Source: Modestobacter sp. Leaf380
GTDB lineage: Bacteria > Actinomycetota > Actinomycetes > Mycobacteriales > Geodermatophilaceae
Reading direction: 5' to 3'
Length of the DNA: 64,000 bases
Assembly: GCF_001424485.1 (NCBI RefSeq)
Contig: NZ_LMQC01000006.1
Span: 61,483-125,482, forward strand
This document shows positions 27,449 through 35,781 of this stretch, one piece after another. The notes beneath the pieces were generated by a model. That model was not told the DNA's origin, did no database searches, and saw nothing but the letters and a program-made list of their open reading frames with translations. The translations under genes were made by a program, and so were the position numbers. The stretch's first letter is position 1; every line of letters begins with the position of its first letter.

Positions 27449-27771
27449 GGTGTCTGCGCCGGCAGCGAGTGGGCAGTCGGAAGGGCCGGCCAGCACCCGA
27501 GGGCGGGATGGGTGAGCAGGTCGTCGACGAGTCGGTGGCTGCTGGCGACGACGGTGGAGCCGACGCCGATCCCCGTGCCGATGACCCTCGCGCGGCCACC
27601 TGCCAGCCGTTGCCCGCACCTGCTTCCGGGGGTCCGTCTGCCGAGCAGGTGACCGAGGCCTGCGAGGGGCAGTCGTTCGGCGGGCCCTGGGCCCCACGGC
27701 CCGGCGAGGAGGTCAGCGAGGTACTGGGCGGAGGTGGGGTCCTGCCCGTGGACCGGTCCGGGTGCGATCAC
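27445..27771 (-). CDS. Hypothetical protein, possibly a gene fragment
   Basis: A 108-residue frame starting at a GTG without a convincing ribosome site and ending in a GTGA overlap with the next gene. The frame is open further upstream to about 27870 with protein-like sequence (RVVLSREPTPDLGAAGCDRV) but has no start codon there, so an N-terminal part may be lost or a CTG may be used. No family recognised. Confidence 0.35.
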   Translation of the reverse strand: MIAPGPVHGQDPTSAQYLADLLAGPWGPGPAERLPLAGLGHLLGRRTPGSRCGQRLAGGRARVIGTGIGVGSTVVASSHRLVDDLLTHPALGCWPALPTAHSLPAQTP

Positions 27772-27866
27772 GCGGTCACAGCCGGCCGCTCCGAGGTCGG
27801 GCGTCGGTTCCCTGGAGAGGACGACCCTCGGTGGGTCGCCAGCGTCGTCTGGCGGCCGCGGCCCCG

Positions 27867-28148
27867 TCAGCCCAGGTCGGCGAGTGCCGCCCGCGCGTCA
27901 GCGAGGTCCGTGGCGACGTCTGCTCGCCGGTCCTGGGCCCAGGCCTCCAGCTGCTGGCTCAGCACCGCGCGGGCCTGGAGGTCCTCCCAGCCGAACTGCG
28001 CCCGGAGGCCGGTGACGGCGGCGGCGCGATCGGCTGACCGTTCGACGATGCCCAGCACGGCGGCACGGTGGTCGCCGGCCTGGGCCAGGGCGGACAAGAA
28101 GTAGACGCGCTGTTCCAGGCGGCGGCGGGTCTTCGCTGGCGTCGTCAT
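27867..28148 (-). CDS. Small helical protein resembling a DNA gyrase A tower segment
   Basis: A 93-residue, strongly helical protein beginning MTTPAKTRRRLEQRVYFL. The stretches ALAQAGDHRAAVLGIVERS and LQARAVLSQQLEAW resemble the GyrA segment in which long helices pair and carry a QAxAxL pattern. Stand-alone small proteins of this sort occur in actinobacteria, but the function is not known to me. An ATG 12 nt further upstream is possible. Confidence 0.55.
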   Translation of the reverse strand: MTTPAKTRRRLEQRVYFLSALAQAGDHRAAVLGIVERSADRAAAVTGLRAQFGWEDLQARAVLSQQLEAWAQDRRADVATDLADARAALADLG

Positions 28149-28300
28149 GGGGCTGATCATGGTGGACGGGGCTGACTGCCGGACGCGACGGCGAGTCGAA
28201 GACCGGTCGTCCTCCGTCTCTGGGAAGACCACGGGCGAGGAAGCAGGACGTCCACCGCCGAACCGGCGTCCTGGACGGCTGCTCGTGGGAGTCTCCCCTG

Positions 28301-29185
28301 GTGAGAGACGCGGGAGCCCCTGGCGGTCGATGGTCCCGGTGGCGTGGGCGCGAGGGGGCGGACAGCAGCAGGCGGCGCTCGCTGCTGCGCGAGCTCCCGG
28401 TCCTGCTGGTGGTCGCCCTCGCGCTGGCGGTGCTGGTGAAGACGTTCCTGGTGCAGGCCTTCTTCATCCCCTCGGGGTCGATGGAGACCACGCTGCACGG
28501 CTGCGCCGGCTGCACGGGGGACCGGGTGCTGGTGCTCAAGCCGCCCTACTGGTTCGCCGACCCGGAGCCGGGCGACATCGTGGTCTTCGAGGGCCCGAAC
28601 ACGTGGACGTCGCAGACGCAGGCAGCTGAGTCGGAGGGCGTGGTGAGCGCTGTCCTCACGTTCCTGGGGCGGGCCGTCGGGGTGGGGCCGCCCGCCGAGG
28701 ACGACTTCGTCAAACGGGTGATCGCGGTCGGCGGGCAGACGGTGCAGTGCTGCGACGAGGCGGGTCGGGTCACCGTGGACGGGGCGCCCCTCGAGGAGCC
28801 TTACGTCTTCCAGGACAGCCCGCTCACCGATGGCCCGGGCGGACGGGCGTTCGGGCCCGTCACCCTGCTCGAGGATCAGTTGTGGGTGATGGGTGACCAC
28901 CGCTCCCAGTCCTCGGACTCCCGCGTCCACGGGCCGATCGGGGTGGCCGACGTGATCGGCAAGGCCTCGGTCGTCGTGTGGCCGCTCAGTCGGGTCACCG
29001 TCCTCGACGACCCGGACATCCAGGCCGTCGCCGGGGGAGCGGGCACCACCGGGGCACTCGGCGGGGGGCTGCTCCTCGCGACCGCCCACGCGGTCGCCCG
29101 ACGTCGGGGTGAGCCGCGGGCCGGCGGCGGCGGGACGGCCGACGCGCGAGCGCCGCCCCGCCCCGCCCCGCTGCTCGACCGGTGA
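28301..29185 (+). CDS. lepB: Signal peptidase I
   Basis: A 294-residue membrane-bound protease that removes Sec signal peptides. One membrane helix (LPVLLVVALALAVLVKTFLV, residues 32-51) precedes the catalytic Ser in FIPSGSMETTL (S60). The general base is K138 in DDFVKRVIAVGG, and the conserved GDHRSQSSDSRVHGPI box follows. A second hydrophobic segment lies near the C terminus (TTGALGGGLLLATAHAVA). A short insert with CAGC and CC pairs is unusual. The stop is immediately next to the bpa stop on the other strand. Confidence 0.93.
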   Translation: MRDAGAPGGRWSRWRGREGADSSRRRSLLRELPVLLVVALALAVLVKTFLVQAFFIPSGSMETTLHGCAGCTGDRVLVLKPPYWFADPEPGDIVVFEGPNTWTSQTQAAESEGVVSAVLTFLGRAVGVGPPAEDDFVKRVIAVGGQTVQCCDEAGRVTVDGAPLEEPYVFQDSPLTDGPGGRAFGPVTLLEDQLWVMGDHRSQSSDSRVHGPIGVADVIGKASVVVWPLSRVTVLDDPDIQAVAGGAGTTGALGGGLLLATAHAVARRRGEPRAGGGGTADARAPPRPAPLLDR

Positions 29186-29713
29186 CTAGAGGTACTGGCC
29201 CCCACCGGGCTGCTGCGGCATCCCGGGCTGCTGCCCACCGGGCAGGGCCTTGCGGCGCATCTCCTCCAGCTGGGCACGGGCGGCCATCTGCTGGGCGAAC
29301 AGCGCGGTCTGGATGCCGTGGAAGACGCCCTCCAGCCAGCCGACCAGCTGGGCCTGGGCGATGCGCAGCTCGGCGTCGGAGGGGGTCACGCCGTCGGTGA
29401 ACGGCAGGGTGATCCGCTCCAGCTCCTCGCGCAGCTCGGGGGCCAGGCCCTTCTCCAGCTCGCGGATCGAGGAGGCGTGGATGTCGCGCAGCCGGTTGCG
29501 GCTCGCCTCGTCCAGGGGGGCCGCCCGGACCTCCTCGAGCAGCTGCTTGATCATGGTGCCGATCCGCATCACCTTCGCGGGCTGCTCGACCAGGTCGGCG
29601 ACACCGCCCTCGCCGTCGGCGGGCATCGGCATCGCGCCGACGGGCTGCCCGTCGGGTCCGACGACGACGACCTGCTGCTGGCCCGGGGCCCCGTTCGGTG
29701 TGGGTGCGGTCAT
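29186..29713 (-). CDS. bpa: Bacterial proteasome activator Bpa
   Basis: A 175-residue activator (formerly DUF2587, the Rv3780 family) that forms a ring on the 20S proteasome and opens it without ATP. The helical core includes KVMRIGTMIKQLLEEVR and WLEGVFHGIQTALFAQQMAA. The C-terminal residues are GQYL, the proteasome-docking motif. The start is the ATG of MTAPTPNG. Its presence implies a proteasome-bearing actinobacterium. Confidence 0.93.
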   Translation of the reverse strand: MTAPTPNGAPGQQQVVVVGPDGQPVGAMPMPADGEGGVADLVEQPAKVMRIGTMIKQLLEEVRAAPLDEASRNRLRDIHASSIRELEKGLAPELREELERITLPFTDGVTPSDAELRIAQAQLVGWLEGVFHGIQTALFAQQMAARAQLEEMRRKALPGGQQPGMPQQPGGGQYL

Positions 29714-29785
29714 GCCCCCCATCCTGCCCTCTGCCGGCCGCGACCGAACGTGACGGACTGACCCCTCACCGGCGCAGCCGCCCGT

Positions 29786-29791
29786 TAGGGT
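29786..29791 (+). promoter_or_regulatory. -10 element of leaderless aminotransferase promoter
   Basis: TAGGGT ends 6 nt before the ATG at 29798. Confidence 0.55.
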
Positions 29792-29797
29792 GCGCAC

Positions 29798-31015
29798 ATG
29801 TCATCGGGGGCCGCGGCGCTGGACGTCGCGCGTGTCCGCGGGCTGTTCCCCGGCCTCTCCGACGGCTTCGTGCACGCCGACGGCCCGGCGGGCGCCCTGG
29901 TGCCCGAGAGCGTGCTGCGGGCGGTCTCCCAGGCCATGCGGGTGCCCATCGCCAACCGCGGCGGGGTGTTCCCCTCCTCCGCCCGTGCCGAGCAGCTGGT
30001 CAGTGCCGCACGGTCCGCCCTGGCCGACCTGGTCGGCGGCGTCCCGAACGGCGTCGTGCTGGGCCCCAACACGACGTCGCTGACCTACACGATGGCCCGC
30101 ACGCTGGCCAAGACCTGGCGCCCGGGCGACGAGGTCGTGGTGAGCCGGCTGGACCACGACGCCAACATCCGGCCCTGGGTGCAGCTGGCCGAGGAGGCCG
30201 GGCTGCTGGTCAAGTGGGCCGAGGTGGACATCGAGTCCGGCGAGCTGCCCGACTGGCAGTACGACGAGCTGCTCACCGAGCGCACCCGGCTGGTCGCCGT
30301 CACGCTGGCCAGCAACGCGATCGGCACCCGCCCCGACGTCCGGGCGATCGCCGACCGGGCGCACGCCGTGGGTGCGCTGGTCTACGTGGACGGCGTGCAC
30401 GCCGCCCCGCACGGCCTCATCGACCTGGCCTCCACCGGCGCCGACTTCCTGGCGCTGTCGGCCTACAAGTGGTGCGGCCCGCACCTGGGCGCCGTCGTCG
30501 CCGACCCCGCCCTGCTGGAGACGCTGAGCCCGGACAAGCTGACCCCCAGCTCCGACCGGGTGCCCGACCGCTTCGAGACCGGCACCCCGGCCTTCGAGCT
30601 GTACGCCGGGGTCGCGGCCGCCGTCGAGCACCTCGCCTCGCTGTCGCCGGAGGCCACCGGCACCCGCCGACAGCGGCTGGCCACCTCGATGGCCGCGGTC
30701 GCCGAGTACGAGGGTGCGCTGTTCGACCGGCTGGACCGGGCGCTGCGCGGCATGGCGCACGTCCAGGTGCTGGGCAGCCCGCTCTACCGGACGCCGACGC
30801 TGTCCTTCACCGTCTCCCGCATGCGCCCGCGCCAGGTGGCCACCGAGCTCGCCCGGCGCAACATCTGCGCCTGGGACGGCGACTACTACGCCCGCGAGCT
30901 CTTCGACGCCCTGGGCGTCAACGAGCAGGGTGGTGCCGTCCGCCTCGGGCTGTTGCACTACAACACGGCCGAAGAGGTCGAGCACATGATCGAGAGCATC
31001 TCCGACCTGCGTTAG
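29798..31015 (+). CDS. Class V aminotransferase (cysteine desulfurase-like)
   Basis: A 405-residue PLP enzyme of the TIGR01976 type. The PLP lysine lies in LALSAYKWCGPHLG. The Asp and His contacts are in VYVDGVHAAPHG, and LDHDANIRPWV is a substrate-side loop. Whether it acts as a desulfurase or an isopenicillin-epimerase-like enzyme cannot be told. It is probably leaderless. Its stop overlaps that of the convergent oxidoreductase gene. Confidence 0.85.
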   Translation: MSSGAAALDVARVRGLFPGLSDGFVHADGPAGALVPESVLRAVSQAMRVPIANRGGVFPSSARAEQLVSAARSALADLVGGVPNGVVLGPNTTSLTYTMARTLAKTWRPGDEVVVSRLDHDANIRPWVQLAEEAGLLVKWAEVDIESGELPDWQYDELLTERTRLVAVTLASNAIGTRPDVRAIADRAHAVGALVYVDGVHAAPHGLIDLASTGADFLALSAYKWCGPHLGAVVADPALLETLSPDKLTPSSDRVPDRFETGTPAFELYAGVAAAVEHLASLSPEATGTRRQRLATSMAAVAEYEGALFDRLDRALRGMAHVQVLGSPLYRTPTLSFTVSRMRPRQVATELARRNICAWDGDYYARELFDALGVNEQGGAVRLGLLHYNTAEEVEHMIESISDLR

Positions 31016-31986
31016 CCCTCGTTGACCAGCAGGACCTTGCCGATGTGCGAGCTGGCCTCCAGGACAGCGTGGCCCTCACCGGCGCGGGTCATCGGCAGCC
31101 GGCGGTCCACGATCGGGCGGACGGTGCCGCGCTCGACGTCGGGCCACACGTCGTGCCGGACGGCGGCGACGATCTCGGCCTTGGAGTGCGGGCCGGTCGC
31201 CGGCCGGCCACGCAGCGCGGTGGCGTGCACGGTGCCGCGCTTGCGCAGCAGCTTCCCCAGGTCCAGCTCGCCCTTCACCCCGCCCTGCATGCCGATGACG
31301 ACGATCCGGCCGTCGGGGGCCAGCACGTCCACGTTGCGGGGCAGGTACTTCGCGCCCATGTTGTCCAGCACCACGTCGGCCTGCCCGACGACCTCCACGA
31401 AGTCCTGCTCGCGGTAGTCGACGAGCACCTCGGCGCCCAGCTCCCGGCAGAAGTCCAGCTTGGCCTGGCTGCCGGCCGTCGTCGCCACCCGGGCGCCGGC
31501 CCGGACGGCGAGCTGGATGGCCATGGTGCCGATGCCGGAGGACCCGCCGTGCACCAGGAAGGTCTCCCCGCGGCGCAGGCCGGCGAGCATGAAGACGTTG
31601 GACCAGACCGTGCAGACCACCTCGGGCAGCGCGGCGGCGGTGGCCAGCTCGACGCCGGCCGGCTTGGGCAGCACCTGCCCGGCCGGGACGGCGACCTTCT
31701 CGGCGTACCCGCCACCGGACAGCAGCGCGCACACCTCGTCGCCGACCGACCACTCCGTGACCCCGGCGCCGACCTCGGAGACGATCCCGCTGCACTCCAG
31801 CCCCAGGATCTCGCTGGCGCCCGGCGGGACCGGGTAGGCGCCCTGCCGCTGCAGCAGGTCCGCGCGGTTGACCGCGGCGGCGACGACGTCGATCACGACC
31901 TCGCCGGGCTGGCAGACCGGGTCGGGGGCCTCGCCCCAGACCAGGACCTCGGGACCGCCGGGGGACTCCATCGTGATCGCTCGCAC
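31012..31986 (-). CDS. NAD(P)H quinone oxidoreductase, zinc-independent MDR family
   Basis: A 324-residue medium-chain reductase of the quinone oxidoreductase type (PIG3/QOR). It opens VRAITMESPGGPEVL and has the substrate loop AAAVNRADLLQRQG. The NADPH fold is FLVHGGSSGIGTMAIQLA, and there are no zinc-binding cysteines. The GTG start lies 7 nt after a TACGGT box, which suggests a leaderless mRNA. Confidence 0.9.
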   Translation of the reverse strand: MRAITMESPGGPEVLVWGEAPDPVCQPGEVVIDVVAAAVNRADLLQRQGAYPVPPGASEILGLECSGIVSEVGAGVTEWSVGDEVCALLSGGGYAEKVAVPAGQVLPKPAGVELATAAALPEVVCTVWSNVFMLAGLRRGETFLVHGGSSGIGTMAIQLAVRAGARVATTAGSQAKLDFCRELGAEVLVDYREQDFVEVVGQADVVLDNMGAKYLPRNVDVLAPDGRIVVIGMQGGVKGELDLGKLLRKRGTVHATALRGRPATGPHSKAEIVAAVRHDVWPDVERGTVRPIVDRRLPMTRAGEGHAVLEASSHIGKVLLVNEG

Positions 31987-31993
31987 GGGACCG

Positions 31994-31999
31994 ACCGTA
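31994..31999 (-). promoter_or_regulatory. -10 element of leaderless quinone oxidoreductase promoter
   Basis: TACGGT on the minus strand ends 7 nt before the GTG at 31986. Confidence 0.55.
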
Positions 32000-32047
32000 G
32001 GCCGCACCCGTCCGGCGCGCGCGGCCGGGAACCCGCAGGGTGGAGCG

Positions 32048-33268
32048 GTGAGCCAGCTCCCCGTCCCCGCCGTCGCCGACGTCCCCACCTGGGTGGGTGA
32101 GCACCTGGGGCACCTGCACCGGGACGACGCCGTCCGCCCCTCGGGCCGGTTCCGGGGCGGTCAGGCGGCCGCGGACGCCGCGCTGGCCACCCTGGACGTC
32201 GCCGGGTACGCCGGCCGGCGCAACGAGGTGCTGCCGGAGTCCCGCCGGGGCGCCTCGGCGATGAGCCCCTACATCCGGCACGGCCTGCTGCCGCTGCCCG
32301 AGGTCTGGGACGCCGTCGCCGACGCCCCGACCCGGGACCGGACCAAGTACCGCGACGAGCTGCTCTGGCAGGAGTACTCCCGGCACCTGTACGCCCGGCT
32401 GGGCACCCGCACCCGGACGGCGCTGCGGGCCGAGCCGGCCCGGGCCCGGGCGCGCTGGCAGGAGCCGTGGCCGCGCGAGATGGCCTGCCTGGACACCGTG
32501 CTGGGCGAGCTGGACGCCGACGGTTGGCTGGTCAACCAGACCCGGATGTGGGTGTCCTCCCAGTGGACGGTGCGCGCCGGCCACGACTGGGCGGCGGGGG
32601 AGGACGAGCTGTACGCCCGGCTGCTGGACGGGTCGCGGGCGGCCAACCGGGTCGGCTGGCAGTGGACGGTGGGTGCCGGCAACGGCAAGGCCTACGGCTT
32701 CTCCCGCTGGCAGGTGCGCAAGCGGGCGCCGGGGTTGTGCGAGCGCTGCCCGCTGGCCGCCGACTGCCCGATCGAGCAGTGGCCCGACGACCAGCCCACC
32801 CGCTGGTTGGAGCGCGAGCCGCTGATGGCCGCCGACCCCGCGCCCGACGTCACGGGTGGCCCCGCGGAGGTGGAGACGACGGGGGAGCCCGACGCCGTCT
32901 GGCTGACCGCCGAGTCGCTGGGCGCGGCCGACCCCGCGCTGGCCGCGCACCCGGACCTGCTGGTGGTCTTCGTGTTCGACGAGCCGCTGCTGGCCCGGCT
33001 GCGGCTGGCCTCCAAGCGGCTGGTGTTCCTCACCGAGACCCTGGCCGAGCTGGCGGAGGACCGGGACGTGCAGCTGCACCTGGGGGAGCCGGCCGCCGAG
33101 CTGGCCGGCCGGTCGGTGGCGGTGACGCACGCGCCCGTGCCCGGGTTCCGCCGTCGGGCTGCCGACGTGGAGCCGGTCGAGGTGCACCCCTGGCCGTGGC
33201 TGCACCGCCCGCACGCCGGCCCGGTGAGCTCCTTCAGCGCCTGGCGCAAGGGCCTGCCTCGCCGCTGA
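32048..33268 (+). CDS. Photolyase/cryptochrome-like protein with reversed domain order
   Basis: A 406-residue protein. The first part is the FAD-binding helical domain of DNA photolyases (SPYIRHGLLPLPEVW, ELLWQEYSRHLYARLG, MWVSSQWTV, NRVGWQWTVGAGNGK), followed by a four-cysteine type motif LCERCPLAADCPI. The last 130 residues resemble the photolyase N-terminal alpha/beta antenna domain (AVWLTAESLGAADPALAAHP, LVVFVFDE, VQLHLGEPAAEL, ending SSFSAWRKG). Normal photolyases have the opposite order. The GTG start is chosen because upstream sequence is shared with the divergent promoter. Light-driven DNA repair or signalling is inferred from the family. Confidence 0.8.
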   Translation: MSQLPVPAVADVPTWVGEHLGHLHRDDAVRPSGRFRGGQAAADAALATLDVAGYAGRRNEVLPESRRGASAMSPYIRHGLLPLPEVWDAVADAPTRDRTKYRDELLWQEYSRHLYARLGTRTRTALRAEPARARARWQEPWPREMACLDTVLGELDADGWLVNQTRMWVSSQWTVRAGHDWAAGEDELYARLLDGSRAANRVGWQWTVGAGNGKAYGFSRWQVRKRAPGLCERCPLAADCPIEQWPDDQPTRWLEREPLMAADPAPDVTGGPAEVETTGEPDAVWLTAESLGAADPALAAHPDLLVVFVFDEPLLARLRLASKRLVFLTETLAELAEDRDVQLHLGEPAAELAGRSVAVTHAPVPGFRRRAADVEPVEVHPWPWLHRPHAGPVSSFSAWRKGLPRR

Positions 33269-33272
33269 CCCC

Positions 33273-33327
33273 GCAGGACGGCGACGGCGACACCCCGTGC
33301 ACCGGGGTGTCGCCGTCGCCGTTCTGC
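33273..33327. terminator. Long hairpin between convergent genes
   Basis: Nearly perfect arms (GCAGGACGGCGACGGCGAC and its complement ending GCCGTTCTGC) with a 4-5 nt loop at TGCAC. It serves both the photolyase-like gene and the DUF4177 gene. Confidence 0.85.
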
Positions 33328-33343
33328 AGTCTCGACCGGGCGG

Positions 33344-33556
33344 TCAGCCGACGGGGCGCTCGAAGGTGACGAGCACGCCCTCGGTGCTGCCCGGCCCGAT
33401 GCGGCCCTTGACGTCGGCCGTGGTGACCGACTTGACCTGCCAGCCGTCGGCGGCGTGCTCGTTGAGGACCTTCTCCAGCTTGTCGCCGGACATCTTGCCG
33501 CCGATCATGCCCTCGCGGAGCTCGGCGACCTTGTACTCGTAGCGCTGCTTGGCCAT
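33344..33556 (-). CDS. DUF4177 small protein
   Basis: A 70-residue protein of the DUF4177 type: YEYKVAELREGMIGGKM, then LEKVLNEHAADGWQVKSV and a final VLVTFERP strand. The family is short, with an alpha/beta fold, and its function is unknown. The ATG has GGAGCAC upstream. Confidence 0.8.
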   Translation of the reverse strand: MAKQRYEYKVAELREGMIGGKMSGDKLEKVLNEHAADGWQVKSVTTADVKGRIGPGSTEGVLVTFERPVG

Positions 33557-33653
33557 GGTGCTCCGTCCTCGTGGCCCCGGTGCCCGGGGCGCCCGTCGGA
33601 CAGCATGCCGCCCGACGGCCGTCGCGACGTGCCTCTCGCGTGAGACACGCAGG

Positions 33654-35258
33654 TCAGCGGGCCCTCAGCTCCTTGCGGAGGATCTTCCCGGCCGCGGACT
33701 TGGGCACCGCGTCGATGAACTCCACGATCCGGATCTTCTTGTGCGGGGCGACCTTCTCGGCCATGTAGTCCTTGACCTCGTCCTCGCTGATCTCGGTCCC
33801 CGGTGCCCGGACCAGGAACGCCTTGGGCAGCTCCTCGCCGGACTCGGCGTCCTTCACCCCGATGACGGCGGCGTCGGCGATCTGCGGGTGGCCGATCAGC
33901 ACGGCCTCCAGCTCGGCCGGGGCCACCTGGTAGCCCTTGTACTTGATCAGCTCCTTGACCCGGTCGACCACCGTGTAGCGGCCGGCGTCGTCGACGATCG
34001 CGACGTCGCCGGTGTGCAGCCAGCCCTCGGCGTCCAGCGTCTCGTCGGTCGCCTGCGGGTTGTTCAGGTAGCCGGCCATCACCTGTGGGCCGCGGACCCA
34101 CAGCTCGCCGCGCTCGCCCTCGGCGGCGTCGGCACCGGTGGCCGGGTCGACGAGCCGGCACTCGGTGTTGGGCAGCGCGTAGCCGACGGTGCCCTTGGGG
34201 GTGGCGCCCGCGCCGGCGGGCTCCAGGCCGTGGTCGGGGGTGGTGTGGCTGACCGGGGACAGCTCGGTCATGCCGTAGCCCTGGGCGACGGTGACGCCGT
34301 CGTCCCCGGTGCCGGCCAGGGCCCGCAACCGGTCCTGGGCCGCGAAGGCCAGCGACTCGTCCAGCGGGGCCGCACCGGAGGTGACCGAGCGCAGCGAGGA
34401 CAGGTCGAACTGCTCGACCAGCGGGTGCTTGGCCAGCGCCAGCAGGATCGGCGGCGCCACGAACGCGCGGGTCACCCGGTGGTCCTGGATGGCGCGCAGG
34501 AACTGCTCCAGGTCGAAGCGCGGCAGCGTGATGACGGTGCCGCCCCACTGCAGGCCCTGGTTCATCAGCACGGTGAGGCCGTAGATGTGGAAGAACGGCA
34601 GGACGGCGATGATCCGCTCGTCGCCGTCGTGCAGGTCGATCAGCGGCACCGTCTGGGCGACGTTGGCCACCAGGTTGCGGTGGGTCAGCATCACGCCCTT
34701 GGGCAGGCCGGTGGTGCCGCTGGAGTAGGGCAGCGTGACCAGGTCGGTGGCCGGGTCGATGTCCGGGGTGACCGAGGGCGCCTGGGTGCCCAGCAGGTCG
34801 CGCAGGCTGTCCGCGCCCTCGGCGCCGTCGAGCACCACCAGGTCGGTGACGCCGGCGGCCTCCATCGCGGGGCGGGCCCGGTCCAGGAACGGGGAGACGG
34901 TGATCAGCGTCCTGGCGCCGGCGTCCCTGAGCTGGAAGGCGATCTCGTCGGGCGTGTAGAGCGAGTTGATCGGGCTCATCACGCAGCCGGCGGCCGCGAT
35001 GCCGTGGAAGACCACCGGGAACCAGATGGTGTTCGGGGAGAAGACGGCGACGACGTCGCCCTTGCCCAGCCCGCGGGCGTGCAGCGCGGCGGCGAAGCGG
35101 TCCACGTACGCGAGCAGCTGGCCGTGCGTGATGGTCTCGCCGGAGAGCCCGTCGACCAGGGCCGGGTGGTCACCCAGCTCGCGCGACCGCGCCAGGACGT
35201 AGGTCGGGACGGCGGCGTCGGGGATCTCGACGTCGGGGAAGCGGCTGGCGTACGCCAC
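33654..35258 (-). CDS. 4-coumarate--CoA ligase-type acyl-CoA synthetase
   Basis: A 534-residue ANL-superfamily enzyme that activates an aryl or fatty acid to its CoA thioester via an acyl-AMP. The phosphate-binding loop is LPYSSGTTGLPKG, the A5 region is QGYGMTELSPVSH, the hinge is GWLHTGDVAIVDD with VDRVKELIKYKGYQV, and the catalytic lysine lies in PKSAAGKILRKEL. AGGAGG lies 8 nt before the chosen GTG; an upstream in-frame start at 35321 lacks support. Overall it resembles plant and actinobacterial 4CL. The substrate is not proven. Confidence 0.88.
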   Translation of the reverse strand: MAYASRFPDVEIPDAAVPTYVLARSRELGDHPALVDGLSGETITHGQLLAYVDRFAAALHARGLGKGDVVAVFSPNTIWFPVVFHGIAAAGCVMSPINSLYTPDEIAFQLRDAGARTLITVSPFLDRARPAMEAAGVTDLVVLDGAEGADSLRDLLGTQAPSVTPDIDPATDLVTLPYSSGTTGLPKGVMLTHRNLVANVAQTVPLIDLHDGDERIIAVLPFFHIYGLTVLMNQGLQWGGTVITLPRFDLEQFLRAIQDHRVTRAFVAPPILLALAKHPLVEQFDLSSLRSVTSGAAPLDESLAFAAQDRLRALAGTGDDGVTVAQGYGMTELSPVSHTTPDHGLEPAGAGATPKGTVGYALPNTECRLVDPATGADAAEGERGELWVRGPQVMAGYLNNPQATDETLDAEGWLHTGDVAIVDDAGRYTVVDRVKELIKYKGYQVAPAELEAVLIGHPQIADAAVIGVKDAESGEELPKAFLVRAPGTEISEDEVKDYMAEKVAPHKKIRIVEFIDAVPKSAAGKILRKELRAR

Positions 35259-35345
35259 GGGGGGTCCTCCTCGAGAGCTGGGTGGTGACCCCAGTCTCAC
35301 ACCCGGCGTGGCCCTCGCCACAGCGGGGCTACCGGTCAGTAGGGG

Positions 35346-35771
35346 TCAGCGCGGCCAGAGCACGGACTGCGTGCAGCGGAACAGCGCCATCGTCTTCCCG
35401 GAGTCCGCGTTGCTCACCACGGCGTCCCAGACCTGGGTCGTGCGTCCGGCGTGCACGTTCGTGGCGACGCACTCCACCCGGCCCTCGCGCGCCGTCCCCA
35501 GGTGGTTGCTCTTGAGCTCGACGGTGGTGAAGCCGGTGGCGCCCTCGGGCAGCAGGGCGCGGGTGGCCAGGCCGCAGGAGGTGTCCGCCAGGCCCACGAC
35601 GGTGGCCGCGTGCAGGTAGCCGTTGGGTGCCAGCAGCTCGCCCCGGACGTCGAGGTGGCTGGTCAGCCGGCCGGCCTCGTGGCTGTCGATGACGATCCCG
35701 AGCAGCCCCGGGAGGGTTCCCGGCAGCAGCGCGTTCAGCTCGTCGGCGGTGTGGAACCCGGTGGCGGCCAT
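35346..35771 (-). CDS. PaaI-type hotdog thioesterase
   Basis: A 141-residue single-hotdog protein: LLGIVIDSHEAGRLTSHLDV, LHAATVVGLADTSCGLATRA and VELKSNHLGTAREG give the conserved helix and strands. It hydrolyses aryl- or acyl-CoA thioesters in related systems. It lies next to the CoA ligase on the same strand and could recycle CoA from its products. Confidence 0.85.
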   Translation of the reverse strand: MAATGFHTADELNALLPGTLPGLLGIVIDSHEAGRLTSHLDVRGELLAPNGYLHAATVVGLADTSCGLATRALLPEGATGFTTVELKSNHLGTAREGRVECVATNVHAGRTTQVWDAVVSNADSGKTMALFRCTQSVLWPR

Positions 35772-35781
35772 GAGCGTGACG

